Shown piece by piece: positions 40,667 through 50,228 of a stretch of DNA of 64,000 bases. Under the pieces are notes generated by a model. The model saw only the letters and a program-made list of their open reading frames with translations, was not told the DNA's origin and searched no databases. Position 1 is the stretch's first letter. Each line of letters opens with the position of its first letter. A program made the translations under genes and the position numbers. This DNA comes from Candidatus Eremiobacterota bacterium (GTDB taxonomy: Bacteria; Vulcanimicrobiota; Vulcanimicrobiia; Vulcanimicrobiales; Vulcanimicrobiaceae): contig JAFAKB010000079.1 in assembly GCA_019235885.1 (NCBI GenBank), forward strand, positions 1 to 64,000, given 5' to 3'.

Positions 40667-42832
40667 TCAGACGGTCTCGAGCTCCGCATCCTCGGCGTCT
40701 TCTTGTTTCCCGAGCCCGGTAGCATGATGCCGGTCGGTGTGACAGACGTACGCCACCGCCCCCCCGCGCTTCGGCTTCTCGACGACATAGTCACCGCAAA
40801 CCGCGCACGGCTGAGGCGCAAGCCGGTCCCACGACACGAAATCGCACGCCGGATAGTTCGCGCACCCGAAGAACGTCCGCCCTTTGCGCGACTTGCGCTC
40901 CGCGATCATCCCGCCGCACTTGGGGCACTTCACCCCCGTGTCTTTGAGGATCGGTTTGGTCGTCTTGCACTCCGGATACCCCGTGCAGGACATGAACTTC
41001 CCGAACCGCCCGGTCTTGATGACCATCGGCTTCCCGCAGTTCTGGCAGACCTCGTCGGTCGGATCGTCGCGCTGCTCGAACTTGGGCAGCTTGCGCTCCG
41101 CTTCTTCGAGCTCTTTGGCGAACTCGCCGTAGAACTCGCCGAGGACCTTCGCGGTCGCGTCCCAGTCGCCGCCGGACTCGGCCAGCTCGTCGAGCTTTCC
41201 TTCCATCGAAGCGGTGAACTTCAGGTCGACGATGTCCGGGAAATGCTCCGCGAGCAGATCGTTCACCGCCTCCCCGATCTCCGTCGGGTGGAAACGGCGT
41301 TCGAGCTGCTCGACGTAGCCGCGCGCCTGGATCGTCTCGACGATCGCGCTGTAGGTGGAGGGCCGGCCGATCCCGTTCTCCTCGAGTGCGCGGACGAGGG
41401 TCGCTTCGGTGAAGCGCGGCGGCGGCTCGGTGAAATGCTGCTTCGGCTCGATCGACTTCTTGTCGAGGTTCTCCCCCTCGTCCAGCTTCGGCAGGATCGG
41501 CCGCGCTTTCGCGCCCTTGCCGTTCTGCGCCGGCGCGCCATCGGCGGGCGCGGCGTCGTCGGTCCCTTCTTCGTAGACCGCGGTATAGCCGGCGAACTTG
41601 AGGACGCTCCCGGTCGCGCGGAACGTGAAGCGCTCGGCCGCAGCGACGTCGACGGTCGTTTGGTCGAACACCGCCGCCGACATCTGCGAGGCGACGAAAC
41701 GCTCCCAGATCAGCTGGTAGAGGCGAAGCTCGTCGCGCTTGAGGACGCCCGCCAGCGACTCCGGCGTGCGGAACACGGAGGTCGGCCGGATCGCCTCGTG
41801 CGCGTCCTGCGCGCCTTCTTTCAGCTTGAACTGACGCCCGCCGCTGGAGTACTCCTCGCCGAACCGCTTGACGACGAACTCGCGCGCCGCCTCGCGCGCT
41901 GAGTCGGCGATCCGGGTCGAGTCGGTCCGCATGTAGGTGATGAGCCCCTGCGTCCCCTCGCTCTTGCCGAGGTCGACGCCCTCGTACAGCGCCTGGGCGA
42001 TCTGCATCGTCTTGCGGACGCGGAACTTCAGCTTGCGCGAGGCTTCCTGCTGGAGCGTCGAGGTGGTGAACGGCGCCGCCGCGTTGCGGCGCGTCTCGCG
42101 CGTCTTGACCGAGGCGACGCGGAAGCGCGCGTTCTCGAGCGCCGCCAGGATCGCTTCGGCCTGCTCGCCGTTCGTGATCTCCGCCTTCTCGCCGTCGATC
42201 TGGTACAGATCGGCGGGGAAGACGACCGGCGATCCCTCGCCGGCGAGCTGCGCCGTGATCGTCCAGTACTCGCGCGGCACGAAGGCGCGGATCTCGCGCT
42301 CGCGGTCGACGATCAGCCGCACCGCGACCGACTGCACGCGCCCGGCGGAGAGCCCGCCGCGCACCTTCGCCCAAAGCAAAGGAGAGATCTTGTAGCCGAC
42401 CAGCCGGTCGAGGATGCGGCGCGCCTGCTGCGCGTTGACGCGCGGCATGTCGATCTGGTGCGGGTGCTTGAGCGCCGCCAGCGCGGCGTCCTTGGTGATC
42501 TCGTGGAGCTCGATGCGCTTGGGGTTGTCGAGCTTCAGCAGCTCGGCGAGATGCCACGCGATCGCCTCGCCCTCGCGATCGGGGTCGGTCGCGAGGTAGA
42601 CGTCGGAGGCGCCTTTCGCGGCGGCCTTGAGGTCCTTGATGACGTCGCCCTTCCCTTTGATGGTGAGGTAGCGCGGGAGGAACGTCTGGTTCTCCAGCTC
42701 GACGCCGAGCGTCGACTTCGGCAGGTCGCGGACGTGCCCGACCGAGGCCTTCACCACGTAGCGCGGGGGCAAGAATTTCTTGATCGTCTTGGCTTTCGTC
42801 GGCGACTCGACGATGATCAGCGGCTTCGCCAC
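40667..42832 (-). CDS. topA: DNA topoisomerase I
   Basis: A 721-residue type IA topoisomerase that relaxes negative supercoils. TOPRIM domain at the start (PLIIVESPTKAKTIKKFL, then YLATDPDREGEAIAWHL with the acidic triad), the active Tyr in GLITYMRTDSTRIAD (about residue 300), and an insertion about 430-455 rich in Ala/Lys. The C-terminus carries three zinc ribbons: CQNCGKP...CTGYPEC, CPKCGGM...CANYPAC and CAVCGDY with a final CHTDRHH. Downstream, the hairpin element separates it from trmFO. Confidence 0.97.
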   Translation of the reverse strand: MAKPLIIVESPTKAKTIKKFLPPRYVVKASVGHVRDLPKSTLGVELENQTFLPRYLTIKGKGDVIKDLKAAAKGASDVYLATDPDREGEAIAWHLAELLKLDNPKRIELHEITKDAALAALKHPHQIDMPRVNAQQARRILDRLVGYKISPLLWAKVRGGLSAGRVQSVAVRLIVDREREIRAFVPREYWTITAQLAGEGSPVVFPADLYQIDGEKAEITNGEQAEAILAALENARFRVASVKTRETRRNAAAPFTTSTLQQEASRKLKFRVRKTMQIAQALYEGVDLGKSEGTQGLITYMRTDSTRIADSAREAAREFVVKRFGEEYSSGGRQFKLKEGAQDAHEAIRPTSVFRTPESLAGVLKRDELRLYQLIWERFVASQMSAAVFDQTTVDVAAAERFTFRATGSVLKFAGYTAVYEEGTDDAAPADGAPAQNGKGAKARPILPKLDEGENLDKKSIEPKQHFTEPPPRFTEATLVRALEENGIGRPSTYSAIVETIQARGYVEQLERRFHPTEIGEAVNDLLAEHFPDIVDLKFTASMEGKLDELAESGGDWDATAKVLGEFYGEFAKELEEAERKLPKFEQRDDPTDEVCQNCGKPMVIKTGRFGKFMSCTGYPECKTTKPILKDTGVKCPKCGGMIAERKSRKGRTFFGCANYPACDFVSWDRLAPQPCAVCGDYVVEKPKRGGAVAYVCHTDRHHATGLGKQEDAEDAELETV

Positions 42833-42955
42833 GGGGCTCTCCAGAGGGTGCGGCTCGTCCGCGACGAGCTTCGGGCCACAGTATAAACCCCCACGTCAAC
42901 ACCCTCCAATCGCCTCGCGCGGCGCGCGCGCGGAACAGCCGCTTGGGCCGAAGAG

Positions 42956-42984
42956 TTGCACGAATCGCAAAATCTGTGTATTCT
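42956..42984 (+). promoter_or_regulatory. Promoter of the Lys/Gly-repeat protein gene
   Basis: TTGCAC (42956-42961), 17-base spacer, TATTCT (42979-42984). Transcription would start near 42991, giving a 5' leader of about 60 bases before ATG 43053, which is preceded by GAGGAGG. Confidence 0.6.
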
Positions 42985-43052
42985 GCGACTAACATGCGTC
43001 GACGACTCGGCGCACGATTGGCAAACTCCGTCCGCGCGGACGAGGAGGTTGA

Positions 43053-43406
43053 ATGAGTACGGATACCGAGAACGGCACGACCGGCGAAGCTTCAGAAGGA
43101 GCATCGGGAACGGGCCGTCGCGGCGGGCGCCGTAAAGGCGCAGGCCGCAAGAAATCCACCAACGGTCGTCGCAAAGGCGCCGGTGGTCGCAAGAAAGGCA
43201 CCGGCGGTCGCAAGAAAGGCACCGGCGGGCGCAAGAAGGGCACCGGCGGTCGCAAGAAGGGCGGCTACGGCCGCAAGAAGACCGGCGGGCGCAAGAAGAC
43301 CGGTGGCCGCAAGAAAGGCGGCGGCGGCCGTAAGAAAGGCAGCGGCGGTCGCAAGAAGGGCGGCTACGGCCCTCGCAAGAGCGGCGGGCGCAAGAAGAAA
43401 GAGTAG
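43053..43406 (+). CDS. Histone H1-like Lys/Arg/Gly repeat protein
   Basis: A 117-residue protein. After a 20-residue acidic/polar head (MSTDTENGTTGEASEGAS) it is almost entirely Gly, Lys and Arg in heptads of the type GGRKKGT, at least eleven units, with two GGYG interruptions. Predicted charge is strongly positive; no folded domain. It is probably a disordered nucleoid or RNA-binding protein, like the bacterial H1-like and AlgP-type proteins. GAGGAGG precedes the ATG. It has its own promoter and a strong terminator, so it is a single-gene, probably highly expressed unit. The DNA repeats are 21 bases and prone to copy-number change. Confidence 0.8.
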   Translation: MSTDTENGTTGEASEGASGTGRRGGRRKGAGRKKSTNGRRKGAGGRKKGTGGRKKGTGGRKKGTGGRKKGGYGRKKTGGRKKTGGRKKGGGGRKKGSGGRKKGGYGPRKSGGRKKKE

Positions 43407-43425
43407 CGCTCACCGGAACATCACA

Positions 43426-43458
43426 GAGGAGCGGTTTCCGAGCCGCTCCTCGTTTTTT
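43426..43458 (+). terminator. Rho-independent terminator
   Basis: GAGGAGCGG (43426-43434) and CCGCTCCTC (43443-43451) form a perfect 9-bp stem with an 8-base loop, followed by GTTTTTT. It ends the Lys/Gly-repeat gene and lies close to the oppF stop on the other strand. Confidence 0.9.
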
Positions 43459-44519
43459 CAGGAGACGGCCGCCGGTCCGGCGGCGAGATCGGGCGCTTTG
43501 CCGCCGTGCTCTTCGACCCAGTGGCACGCGGCGCGATGGCCGGGCTCGTACTCGGTGAACGCCGGCACCTCGACCTTGCAGCGCTCGAACGCGATCGGGC
43601 AGCGGGTGTGAAAACGGCAACCCGACGGCGGGTTCACCGGCGAAGGGATGTCGCCGGAGAGGATGATTCGCTTGCGGCGCCGCTCGACGTCAGGATCCGG
43701 GATCGGGATCGCCGAGAGCAGCGCCTGCGTGTACGGGTGAAGCGGGTTGTCGTAGAGCCGGTCGCGGTCGGCGATCTCGACGATCTTTCCGACGTACATG
43801 ACGGCGACCCGGTTCGAGATGTGGCGGACGACGGAGAGGTCGTGCGCGATGAACAGATAGGTGAGTCCCAGCTTCTGCTGCAGGTCCTGAAGCAGGTTGA
43901 TCACCTGCGCCTGGATCGAGACGTCGAGCGCGGAGACCGGCTCGTCGGCGACGATGAACTTCGGCGCGACGGCGAGCGCGCGCGCGACGCCGATGCGCTG
44001 GCGCTGCCCGCCGGAGAACTCGTGCGGGTAGCGGTTCGCGTGGTACGGCTGGAGCCCGACCAGCCGCAGCAGTTCCTGGACGCGCGTGTCGGCCTCCTTG
44101 CCGGTCGCGATCTGATGGATCTCCAGCGGCTCGCGGACGATCGAGCCGACCGTCATGCGCGGGTTCAGCGACGCGTACGGGTCTTGGAAGATGATCTGCA
44201 TCTCCTTGCGCAGCGGCCGCAACGAGGCCCGCGAGAGCCCGACCAGCTCCTGACCTTCGAACTTGACGCTCCCTTTCGTCGCTTCGGTGAGGCGCAGGAT
44301 CACGCGCCCGGCGGTCGTCTTCCCGGAGCCCGACTCGCCGACGAGCCCCAGCGTCTCGCCGCGCCGGATCTCAAAGTCGATGCCGTCGACCGCCTTCACG
44401 TCGCCGACGTGGCGGCTGAAGACGCCGGCGGTGATCGGAAAATACTTGTGGAGATCGCGGACGACGACCAAGTCCTCGCGCGCGCCCGCCACGCCGTTGT
44501 CGCTGAACTCGGCGCTCAT
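43458..44519 (-). CDS. oppF: Oligopeptide ABC transporter ATPase OppF
   Basis: A 353-residue ABC ATPase of the peptide/nickel transporter type. Walker [17 protein letters not shown]-loop [17 protein letters not shown], signature [15 protein letters not shown], Walker [13 protein letters not shown] and H-loop FIAHDLS are all intact. The C-terminal oligopeptide/dipeptide extension has the Cys cluster [16 protein letters not shown], a probable iron-sulphur site in this family. ATG 44519 overlaps the oppD stop. No permease or binding-protein genes are adjacent. Confidence 0.93.
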   Translation of the reverse strand: MSAEFSDNGVAGAREDLVVVRDLHKYFPITAGVFSRHVGDVKAVDGIDFEIRRGETLGLVGESGSGKTTAGRVILRLTEATKGSVKFEGQELVGLSRASLRPLRKEMQIIFQDPYASLNPRMTVGSIVREPLEIHQIATGKEADTRVQELLRLVGLQPYHANRYPHEFSGGQRQRIGVARALAVAPKFIVADEPVSALDVSIQAQVINLLQDLQQKLGLTYLFIAHDLSVVRHISNRVAVMYVGKIVEIADRDRLYDNPLHPYTQALLSAIPIPDPDVERRRKRIILSGDIPSPVNPPSGCRFHTRCPIAFERCKVEVPAFTEYEPGHRAACHWVEEHGGKAPDLAAGPAAVS

Positions 44520-45565
44520 TGCGCCAGCGCCTGCGGCGTCTTCGCGACCGCGCCGTCGGCGACGATCGGGCGGTTCTCGGTCTTGATCGGCTTCTGCCCC
44601 TCCGCGCGCGCGTCGTAGAGGTAGCAGCGCGCGACGTGCCCGTCGCCGAAGTCGTAGAGCGGGACGGGGCTTTCGCAGATCGGCATGCGGTAGCGGCAGC
44701 GCGGCGCGAACGCGCAGCCGGGCGGCATCCGCAGCAGGTTCGGCGGCTGCCCGTCGATCGGCATCAGCCGCGAGCCGGCTTGGTCGAGCCGCGGCAGCGA
44801 CTCCAGCAGCCCCATCGTGTACGGCATCTTCGGCGACTCGAAGATCTGCTTGGCCGTCCCGTACTCGACCATGTTGCCGCCGTACATCACCAAGACGTTC
44901 TCGCAGGTCTCCGCGACGACGCCCAGGTCGTGCGTGATGAGCACGATCGCCGAGCCGAGCCGCTCCTGCATCTCGTTCATCAGCTCGATGATCTGCGCCT
45001 GGATCGTCACGTCGAGCGCGGTGGTCGGCTCGTCGGCGATCAGCACGGCGGGGTCGCACGAGAGCGCCATCGCGATCATGACGCGCTGCCGCATCCCGCC
45101 GGAGAACTGGTGCGGATAATCTTTCAGCCGCTTCTCGGCGGCCGGGATGCGCACCAGCTTCAGCATCTCCAGCGCCTTGCCGAGCGCGTCCTTCTTGTTC
45201 ATCCCGAGGTGAAGCCGGACCGCTTCCGCGATCTGCTCGCCGATCGTCAGCACCGGGTTCAGCGAGGTCATCGGGTCTTGGAAGATCATCGCGATGTCGC
45301 GCCCGCGGATCTTCCGCATCTCGGCTTCGCTCTTCTCGAGCAGGTTCTCGCCCTTGAAGAGAATCTTGCCGCGCTCGATGCGGCCGTTCTGCGCCAGCAG
45401 CCGCATGATGGAGAGCGAGGTGACGGACTTGCCCGAGCCGGACTCGCCGACGATGCCGAGCGTCGAGCCCGGCTCGACCGCGAACGAGAGGCCGTTGACC
45501 GCCGCGACGACGCCGTCTTCGGTCTTGAACGTCGTCCGGAGGTCGTGGACCTCGAGCAGCGCCAA
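44516..45565 (-). CDS. oppD: Oligopeptide ABC transporter ATPase OppD
   Basis: A 349-residue partner ATPase. Walker [18 protein letters not shown]-loop [15 protein letters not shown], signature [15 protein letters not shown], Walker [15 protein letters not shown] and H-loop LITHDLG. The C-terminal extension holds [19 protein letters not shown], the matching Cys cluster. OppD and OppF normally form a heterodimer under two permeases; here only the ATPases are present, following secG by four bases and coupled to oppF. Confidence 0.93.
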   Translation of the reverse strand: MALLEVHDLRTTFKTEDGVVAAVNGLSFAVEPGSTLGIVGESGSGKSVTSLSIMRLLAQNGRIERGKILFKGENLLEKSEAEMRKIRGRDIAMIFQDPMTSLNPVLTIGEQIAEAVRLHLGMNKKDALGKALEMLKLVRIPAAEKRLKDYPHQFSGGMRQRVMIAMALSCDPAVLIADEPTTALDVTIQAQIIELMNEMQERLGSAIVLITHDLGVVAETCENVLVMYGGNMVEYGTAKQIFESPKMPYTMGLLESLPRLDQAGSRLMPIDGQPPNLLRMPPGCAFAPRCRYRMPICESPVPLYDFGDGHVARCYLYDARAEGQKPIKTENRPIVADGAVAKTPQALAQ

Positions 45566-45569
45566 GCCC

Positions 45570-45950
45570 TTAAATTCCTGACAGGCTCGTGAGGACGGCG
45601 ACGAAGACGAACGCGATCGCGACGAACTGGGTGACGCGCGCGATCTGCGCGTCGAGGCCGAGCCGGCGCGTCGACGACTCGACGCGGCCGCCGATCGTCC
45701 CGCTCAAACCCTCCTGCTTCGTCGTCTGGATTGCCAGCAGCACGACCAGCAGCACGCCGAAGATGAGGAAGAGGCCGGCGAAGGTATGGGTCAGCCAGGG
45801 CCAGTGCTGCGCGAGCCACGAGTGCGGCGTGGTGTCGTAGTTGAAGTTCGGCGGGAGCGTGAACGGGACCGTCGTCGCCTTCACGGCGGGGACGGCCGCC
45901 TTGGCGGCCGACGACGCAGCCGGAGCGGCCGCGAGCAGCACGGGAAACAC
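45570..45950 (-). CDS. secG: SecG preprotein translocase subunit
   Basis: A 126-residue small membrane protein. The SecG pattern is [28 protein letters not shown] (helix 1 plus the conserved Q-x-x-K-x-x-G-L-x-G loop) and [16 protein letters not shown] (helix 2). An N-terminal extension of 45 Ala/Pro-rich residues precedes it and may include a further hydrophobic stretch. It joins SecYE in the inner membrane. The oppD gene starts four bases after the stop. Confidence 0.87.
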   Translation of the reverse strand: MFPVLLAAAPAASSAAKAAVPAVKATTVPFTLPPNFNYDTTPHSWLAQHWPWLTHTFAGLFLIFGVLLVVLLAIQTTKQEGLSGTIGGRVESSTRRLGLDAQIARVTQFVAIAFVFVAVLTSLSGI

Positions 45951-46033
45951 GATCTGGAAACTCCTCTACGGTTCACCGGAATCGGGGCGAAAAGAACCGC
46001 CGGGGTTTGGCCTCCTGCGCGGGAACTTCCTGT

Positions 46034-47920
46034 TTAGGCGGTCCGGGTGGGAGCAAGGGCTCGCACGCGGGCGGCGATGTTTTCGGCGGAGAGCCCGAAC
46101 TGGGCGCGCTGCGCCTCCGGCTTGGCGTGCTGGACGAGCACGTTCGGGACCCCGATCCGCTCGACTGCCACGTCCATGCCGCGGTCGCTGACGAACTCGA
46201 CGACGGCCGAGCCGAACCCGCCGGCCAGGCTGTGCTCTTCCAACGTGATGAAGCGGCGGTGTGTCTCGGCGAGCTCGAGCAGCAGCGTCTCGTCGAGCGG
46301 CGCGACGAAGCGCGCGTTGACGATCGTCGGCCGCAGCCCGTCCTCCGCCAGCATCTCGTATGCGTCGAGCGCCGCGTCGGCGGTGTTGCCCAGGGCGAGG
46401 ACCGCGATCTCGCTGCCGGCGCGCAGCACCTCGGCGCGGCCGAGGACCAGCGGCGCCGGCGGCTCGTCGTGCTTGCCGCTGGTCGAGCCGCGCGGGTAGC
46501 GCAGCGCTGCGGGGCCGTCGAGCGAGAGCGCGAGGTCGAGCATCGGCGCCACCTCGGCTTCGCTGCGCGGCGCCATGATCGTCAGGCCCGGGAGCGTGCG
46601 CAGGTAGGCGACGTCGTAGAGTCCCATGTGCGTCGGGCCGTCGTCGCCGACGAAGCCGGCGCGATCGATCGCGAAGACGACCGGGAGCGCCTGCACCGCG
46701 ACGTCGTGCACAACTTGGTCGTACGCGCGCTGCAGGAAGGTCGAGTAGATGGCGGCGATCGGCTTGATCCCGCGCGTCGAGGCGCCGGCGGCGAAGCAGA
46801 CCGCGTGCGCCTCCGCGATCCCGACGTCGAAGTACCGCTGCGGAAACTTCTTGGCGAACTTCGCCAGGCCGGTGCCGTCGGGCATCGCGGCGGTGATCGC
46901 GACGACGCGCGGGTCGCGCTCGGCGGCGGCGATGGCGGCGTCCGCGAACGCCTGTGCGAACGTCGGCCGCGCCGGCTTCTTCTCCAGTTTGCCTTCGTCG
47001 GGATGATAGACGCCCGGGCCGACACCGTGGAACGTCCGGCTGTCGCCCTCGGCGATGTCGTAGCCTTTCCCTTTGACGGTCTTGACGTGCAGCAGCACCG
47101 GGCCGCTGATCTTGCGCGCGTTCGAGATGACGTCGGCCAGCGTGTCGAGGTCGTGGCCGTCGATCGGGCCGACGTAGCGGAACCCCATCTCCTCGAAGAT
47201 CACCGGCGCCTTGTGATCGGTCAGGGTGAAGCGCATCCCCGCGATCTCGGCGGTCGAGAGCGCCTTGCGCGCGGTATCGCCGAGCGGCACGTGCTCGAGC
47301 ATCCCCTTGAGGACTTCACGGCCTTTGGTGAAGAACGGCTTCGAGCGCAGCATCCCCAGATACGCGGCGATCGAGCCGACGTTCGGCGCGATCGACATCT
47401 CGTTGTCGTTCAGGATGACGATGAAGTTCGTCTTCAGCAAGCCGGCGTTGTTGATCGCTTCGTACGCGAGCCCGCCGGTGAGCGCGCCGTCGCCGATCAC
47501 CGCGACGATGGTTTCGCCCCGGCCCGCCAAATCGCGCGCGGTCACCATCCCGAGCGCCGCCGAGATCGACGTCGAGGCGTGGCCGGCTCCGAACGCGTCG
47601 TACTCCGACTCGCTGCGCATCGCGAAGCCGCTCACCCCGCCGCCTTGCCGCAGCGTCCCGATGCGGCCGGCGCGCCCGGTCAGCATCTTGTGGACGTAGC
47701 TCTGGTGGCTCACGTCCCAGACGATGACGTCGCGCGGCAGGTCGAGGACGCGGTGCAGGGCGATGGTCAGCTCGACCACGCCGAGGTTCGGGGCCAGGTG
47801 GCCGCCGTTCGCCGCGCACACGCGAATCAGCGTCTGGCGTATCTCGGCGGCGAGCCCGTCCAAATCGGAACGGCTGAGCCGCTTGACGTCGGCCGGGGAC
47901 GCGATGCGCTCCAGGATCAT
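46034..47920 (-). CDS. dxs: 1-deoxy-D-xylulose-5-phosphate synthase
   Basis: A 628-residue thiamin-diphosphate enzyme that condenses pyruvate and glyceraldehyde-3-phosphate in the MEP isoprenoid pathway. Family blocks: GGHLAPNLGVVELTIALH, VWDVSHQSYVHKMLTGR, the ThDP motif VIGDGALTGGLAYEAINNAG, and the C-terminal LALGNTADAALDAYEML. ATG 47920 begins MILERIASPADVKRL and matches normal length. Divergent from the PAP2-like gene. Confidence 0.96.
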   Translation of the reverse strand: MILERIASPADVKRLSRSDLDGLAAEIRQTLIRVCAANGGHLAPNLGVVELTIALHRVLDLPRDVIVWDVSHQSYVHKMLTGRAGRIGTLRQGGGVSGFAMRSESEYDAFGAGHASTSISAALGMVTARDLAGRGETIVAVIGDGALTGGLAYEAINNAGLLKTNFIVILNDNEMSIAPNVGSIAAYLGMLRSKPFFTKGREVLKGMLEHVPLGDTARKALSTAEIAGMRFTLTDHKAPVIFEEMGFRYVGPIDGHDLDTLADVISNARKISGPVLLHVKTVKGKGYDIAEGDSRTFHGVGPGVYHPDEGKLEKKPARPTFAQAFADAAIAAAERDPRVVAITAAMPDGTGLAKFAKKFPQRYFDVGIAEAHAVCFAAGASTRGIKPIAAIYSTFLQRAYDQVVHDVAVQALPVVFAIDRAGFVGDDGPTHMGLYDVAYLRTLPGLTIMAPRSEAEVAPMLDLALSLDGPAALRYPRGSTSGKHDEPPAPLVLGRAEVLRAGSEIAVLALGNTADAALDAYEMLAEDGLRPTIVNARFVAPLDETLLLELAETHRRFITLEEHSLAGGFGSAVVEFVSDRGMDVAVERIGVPNVLVQHAKPEAQRAQFGLSAENIAARVRALAPTRTA

Positions 47921-47959
47921 CCGGGGGTGTTCGCCGCCACGGGAAGAAAGCCCGGCCCC

Positions 47960-48619
47960 GTGCAGGTCCCCCACGGACACGCCTCCGGCGAATCGCCGAA
48001 ACCTTCGCCGACCCCGCTGCGCGTGCGAAAACGGGTCTGGACCGACGTCGCGCGGATCGTCTCGACGGTCTGCAACCCCTTTCTGACCTCGCTGGCCCTG
48101 TTCGTGATCCTCGCCGACTACCGCTCGAACGGCGCGACCGACTTCTGGATCCTGCTCTTCAACAGCGCGTTCTTCATCTCGATCGCGCCGATGATCTTCA
48201 TCTTCTTTCTGTACGCGACGGACCGCATCTCCGACCTCGACATGTCGATCCGCACCGAGCGCGAGCGGGTCTTCATCGCGTTCGTCGTGTTCTACGCGCT
48301 CGGCGCACTCGATCTGTGGCTGATCCACGCCCCGCCGATCATGATCGCCTCGATGGCTGCCTACGCCGCCGCCACGCTCATCGTGCAGTGGATCACCCGC
48401 TACTGGAAGATCTCGACCCACGCGCTCGGGATCACCGCCCCGCTCGTCGCGCTGACGGTCCTCTTCGGCCAGCGCCCCGTCCCGTTCTACGTGCTGATCC
48501 CGCTGGTCGGCTGGTCCCGCGTCTACCTGCGCGCGCACACTTTGCTGCAAGTCATCGCCGGAACGCTCCTCGCGCTCGTCACGACGCTCCTGTTCTTCCG
48601 CGTCTTCCACATCGTCTGA
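47960..48619 (+). CDS. PAP2-superfamily-like membrane protein
   Basis: A 219-residue membrane protein. GTG 47960 is used; GTG 48023 is an alternative that drops a Pro-rich head. About six helices follow (VCNPFLTSLALFVILADY, FFISIAPMIFIFFLYA and others). The loops keep PAP2-like elements (R-x-x-R-V-F, STHALGITA with a His, RVYLRAHTLLQV with R-x-x-x-R-A-H), suggesting a lipid phosphate phosphatase or an inactive relative. Located next to dxs, hinting at a polyprenyl-phosphate role, but this is inference. Confidence 0.75.
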   Translation: MQVPHGHASGESPKPSPTPLRVRKRVWTDVARIVSTVCNPFLTSLALFVILADYRSNGATDFWILLFNSAFFISIAPMIFIFFLYATDRISDLDMSIRTERERVFIAFVVFYALGALDLWLIHAPPIMIASMAAYAAATLIVQWITRYWKISTHALGITAPLVALTVLFGQRPVPFYVLIPLVGWSRVYLRAHTLLQVIAGTLLALVTTLLFFRVFHIV

Positions 48620-48622
48620 GAC

Positions 48623-48862
48623 CTACGCCGCGGGCAGCGTCACTGTAACCTGAGCGGCCTCGGACGCCGGCCGGGGAATCTCTTCGCCGTCTTCTCGCAG
48701 GACGTCGAGGTAGTCCAAGATCGCGCCCGGAGCGGCGGCCAGCAGTTCCTCGCGCGTGTTGCCGGCGAGCAAGAGTCCCGGGAGATCGGGCACCAAGGCG
48801 TTCCAGTCGCCGCCCGGCGCCTGTTCCATGATGATCGTATAGGTCACGGTCTGCTGCTCCAT
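48623..48862 (-). CDS. hicB: HicB-like antitoxin
   Basis: A 79-residue HicB-fold protein from ATG 48862 (MEQQTVTYTIIMEQAPGGDW). The core NALVPDLPGLLLAGNTREELLAAAPGAILDYLDVL is typical of HicB antitoxins. Its start lies 19 bases inside the upstream HicA-like gene, so this pair is in toxin-first order, opposite to the pair at 2.1 kb. Confidence 0.8.
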   Translation of the reverse strand: MEQQTVTYTIIMEQAPGGDWNALVPDLPGLLLAGNTREELLAAAPGAILDYLDVLREDGEEIPRPASEAAQVTVTLPAA

Positions 48863-49050
48863 TTTCCGTCGATCTGTTTGAGAAGCGTGCGCACCAATCC
48901 GGGCGAGAGATCGTTCGCACCGTGGCCCGGAATTGAGATTTTGTACCAGTACGCCGGATTTCGGAAGACCATGTGGCTGACGCGCGAACCTCGGCGTACG
49001 AAACGCCAGCCTTTGCTCTCGGCGTACCGGACGAGAGACTTCGCGTTCAT
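48844..49050 (-). CDS. hicA: HicA-like mRNA interferase
   Basis: A 68-residue toxin from ATG 49050 (MNAKSLVRYAESKGWRFVRR). The HicA fold is seen in KSLVRYAESKGWRFVRRGSRVSHMVFRNP, with the catalytic His in the SHMVF segment, and ISIPGHGANDLSPGLVRTLLKQI. The toxin and antitoxin frames overlap. A start nine codons earlier (49077) is possible. Confidence 0.8.
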   Translation of the reverse strand: MNAKSLVRYAESKGWRFVRRGSRVSHMVFRNPAYWYKISIPGHGANDLSPGLVRTLLKQIDGKWSSRP

Positions 49051-49231
49051 AGGTGCCAGTCCATACCGACAACGCACCAGCCCGCCTAGGGGTGGGCGAG
49101 CTTAAGACTTAGCCGCATATACAACTTTGCATATTCGGACAGGCACCTGATGAGGCGGGCGCCGAAACGCAGCCGCAGGGCGAAACAACTCCGAGGCGAA
49201 GGCGCCTATCTGCTGTTCGGGGGTGTGCTCG

Positions 49232-50218
49232 ATGACGAAGGCGTGGTTCGGGGCCGACGCGATCAAAGATCAGCCGCCGCGGACGCCGCTCGATCCGAAG
49301 GCGGCGGTCGCGTACGGCAGCTTCATCGACTGCGCGTACCAGATGCACGACCAGCCGAACGGCGATCCGTTGACGCCGCCGCAGCCACCGAACTTTCCTG
49401 ACGGCTATCGGCTGACCGCGTGGATCAACATGTTCGACTTCGTGTTCTTGGAGCTCGAATGGCTGCGCCGAAAGCAGTTCTACGGTTTCGTCGCAACGGA
49501 GATCGACAACCCGCACTCACACGTCCTTGCGGTTCGCGGGACGGAAGGCTTGCTCGAATGGTGGGACGACGCGGTCCTGATCCCCGTCCCGTTTCACCCC
49601 GTTCCCGAGGCCGGGCTCGTGCACGCCGGCTTCTACCGCATCTACCACAGCATGGAAGTGATTCGCGCGCCGCATGCCGTCGTGCCGGGAACGGCGCCGC
49701 CGGCGGCCGAGACGGCACCACACCGCATGTCGACGCAGAACACCTTCGCGGATCAAGTCGAAGAGCTGATGGGCACGATTCCCACCGGCGGCACCGCACC
49801 AACGAGCGGCGGGGAGCCGGCCGAGCGTCACCATCACTTCATCGTCACCGGACACTCGCTCGGCGCCGCGCTGTGCACGCTCTACGTCATGGAGCACGCG
49901 ATCAAAAAGAAGCGCGGGACGCGGCGGGTGACGATCGAGCGCGTCTGCACCTTCGCCTCACCGCGAACCGGGCTGTCCAAGCTCAAGAAGCAGTTCGACG
50001 CGCTTCCGATCGACTCGTGGCGGATCGTCAACCAGCAAGACATCGTGCCGAAGGTCCCCCCGACGTGGCCGATCCCGTACCGCCACGTCGAGACCGGTTA
50101 CGACTTCTCATCGGCCGGGGTGGTAAAGTGGAATCCCGCCTGCTGGCACTCGATGCAGACCTACGAACACTGGCTCGACCCATCGGTACAGCTCGATCCC
50201 AATTGCCGCCTCACGTAA
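49232..50218 (+). CDS. Class 3 lipase-family protein
   Basis: An alpha/beta-hydrolase of 328 residues from ATG 49232 (GTG 49223 possible). The nucleophile elbow is HFIVTGHSLGAALCTLYV, the Asp is likely in NQQDIVPKVPP and the His in NPACWHSMQTYEHWL, the order and setting of class 3 (fungal-type) lipases. No signal peptide is visible. Nearby genes are toxin-antitoxin pairs, so it may be part of a mobile or defence-associated island, but it could equally be a stand-alone esterase. Confidence 0.82.
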   Translation: MTKAWFGADAIKDQPPRTPLDPKAAVAYGSFIDCAYQMHDQPNGDPLTPPQPPNFPDGYRLTAWINMFDFVFLELEWLRRKQFYGFVATEIDNPHSHVLAVRGTEGLLEWWDDAVLIPVPFHPVPEAGLVHAGFYRIYHSMEVIRAPHAVVPGTAPPAAETAPHRMSTQNTFADQVEELMGTIPTGGTAPTSGGEPAERHHHFIVTGHSLGAALCTLYVMEHAIKKKRGTRRVTIERVCTFASPRTGLSKLKKQFDALPIDSWRIVNQQDIVPKVPPTWPIPYRHVETGYDFSSAGVVKWNPACWHSMQTYEHWLDPSVQLDPNCRLT

Positions 50219-50228
50219 GTTCGAGCGA

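Noticed and set aside
46007-47950. Very long plus-strand frame across dxs
   Set aside because: Antisense to dxs; only the final part (from about 47960) encodes the PAP2-like protein.
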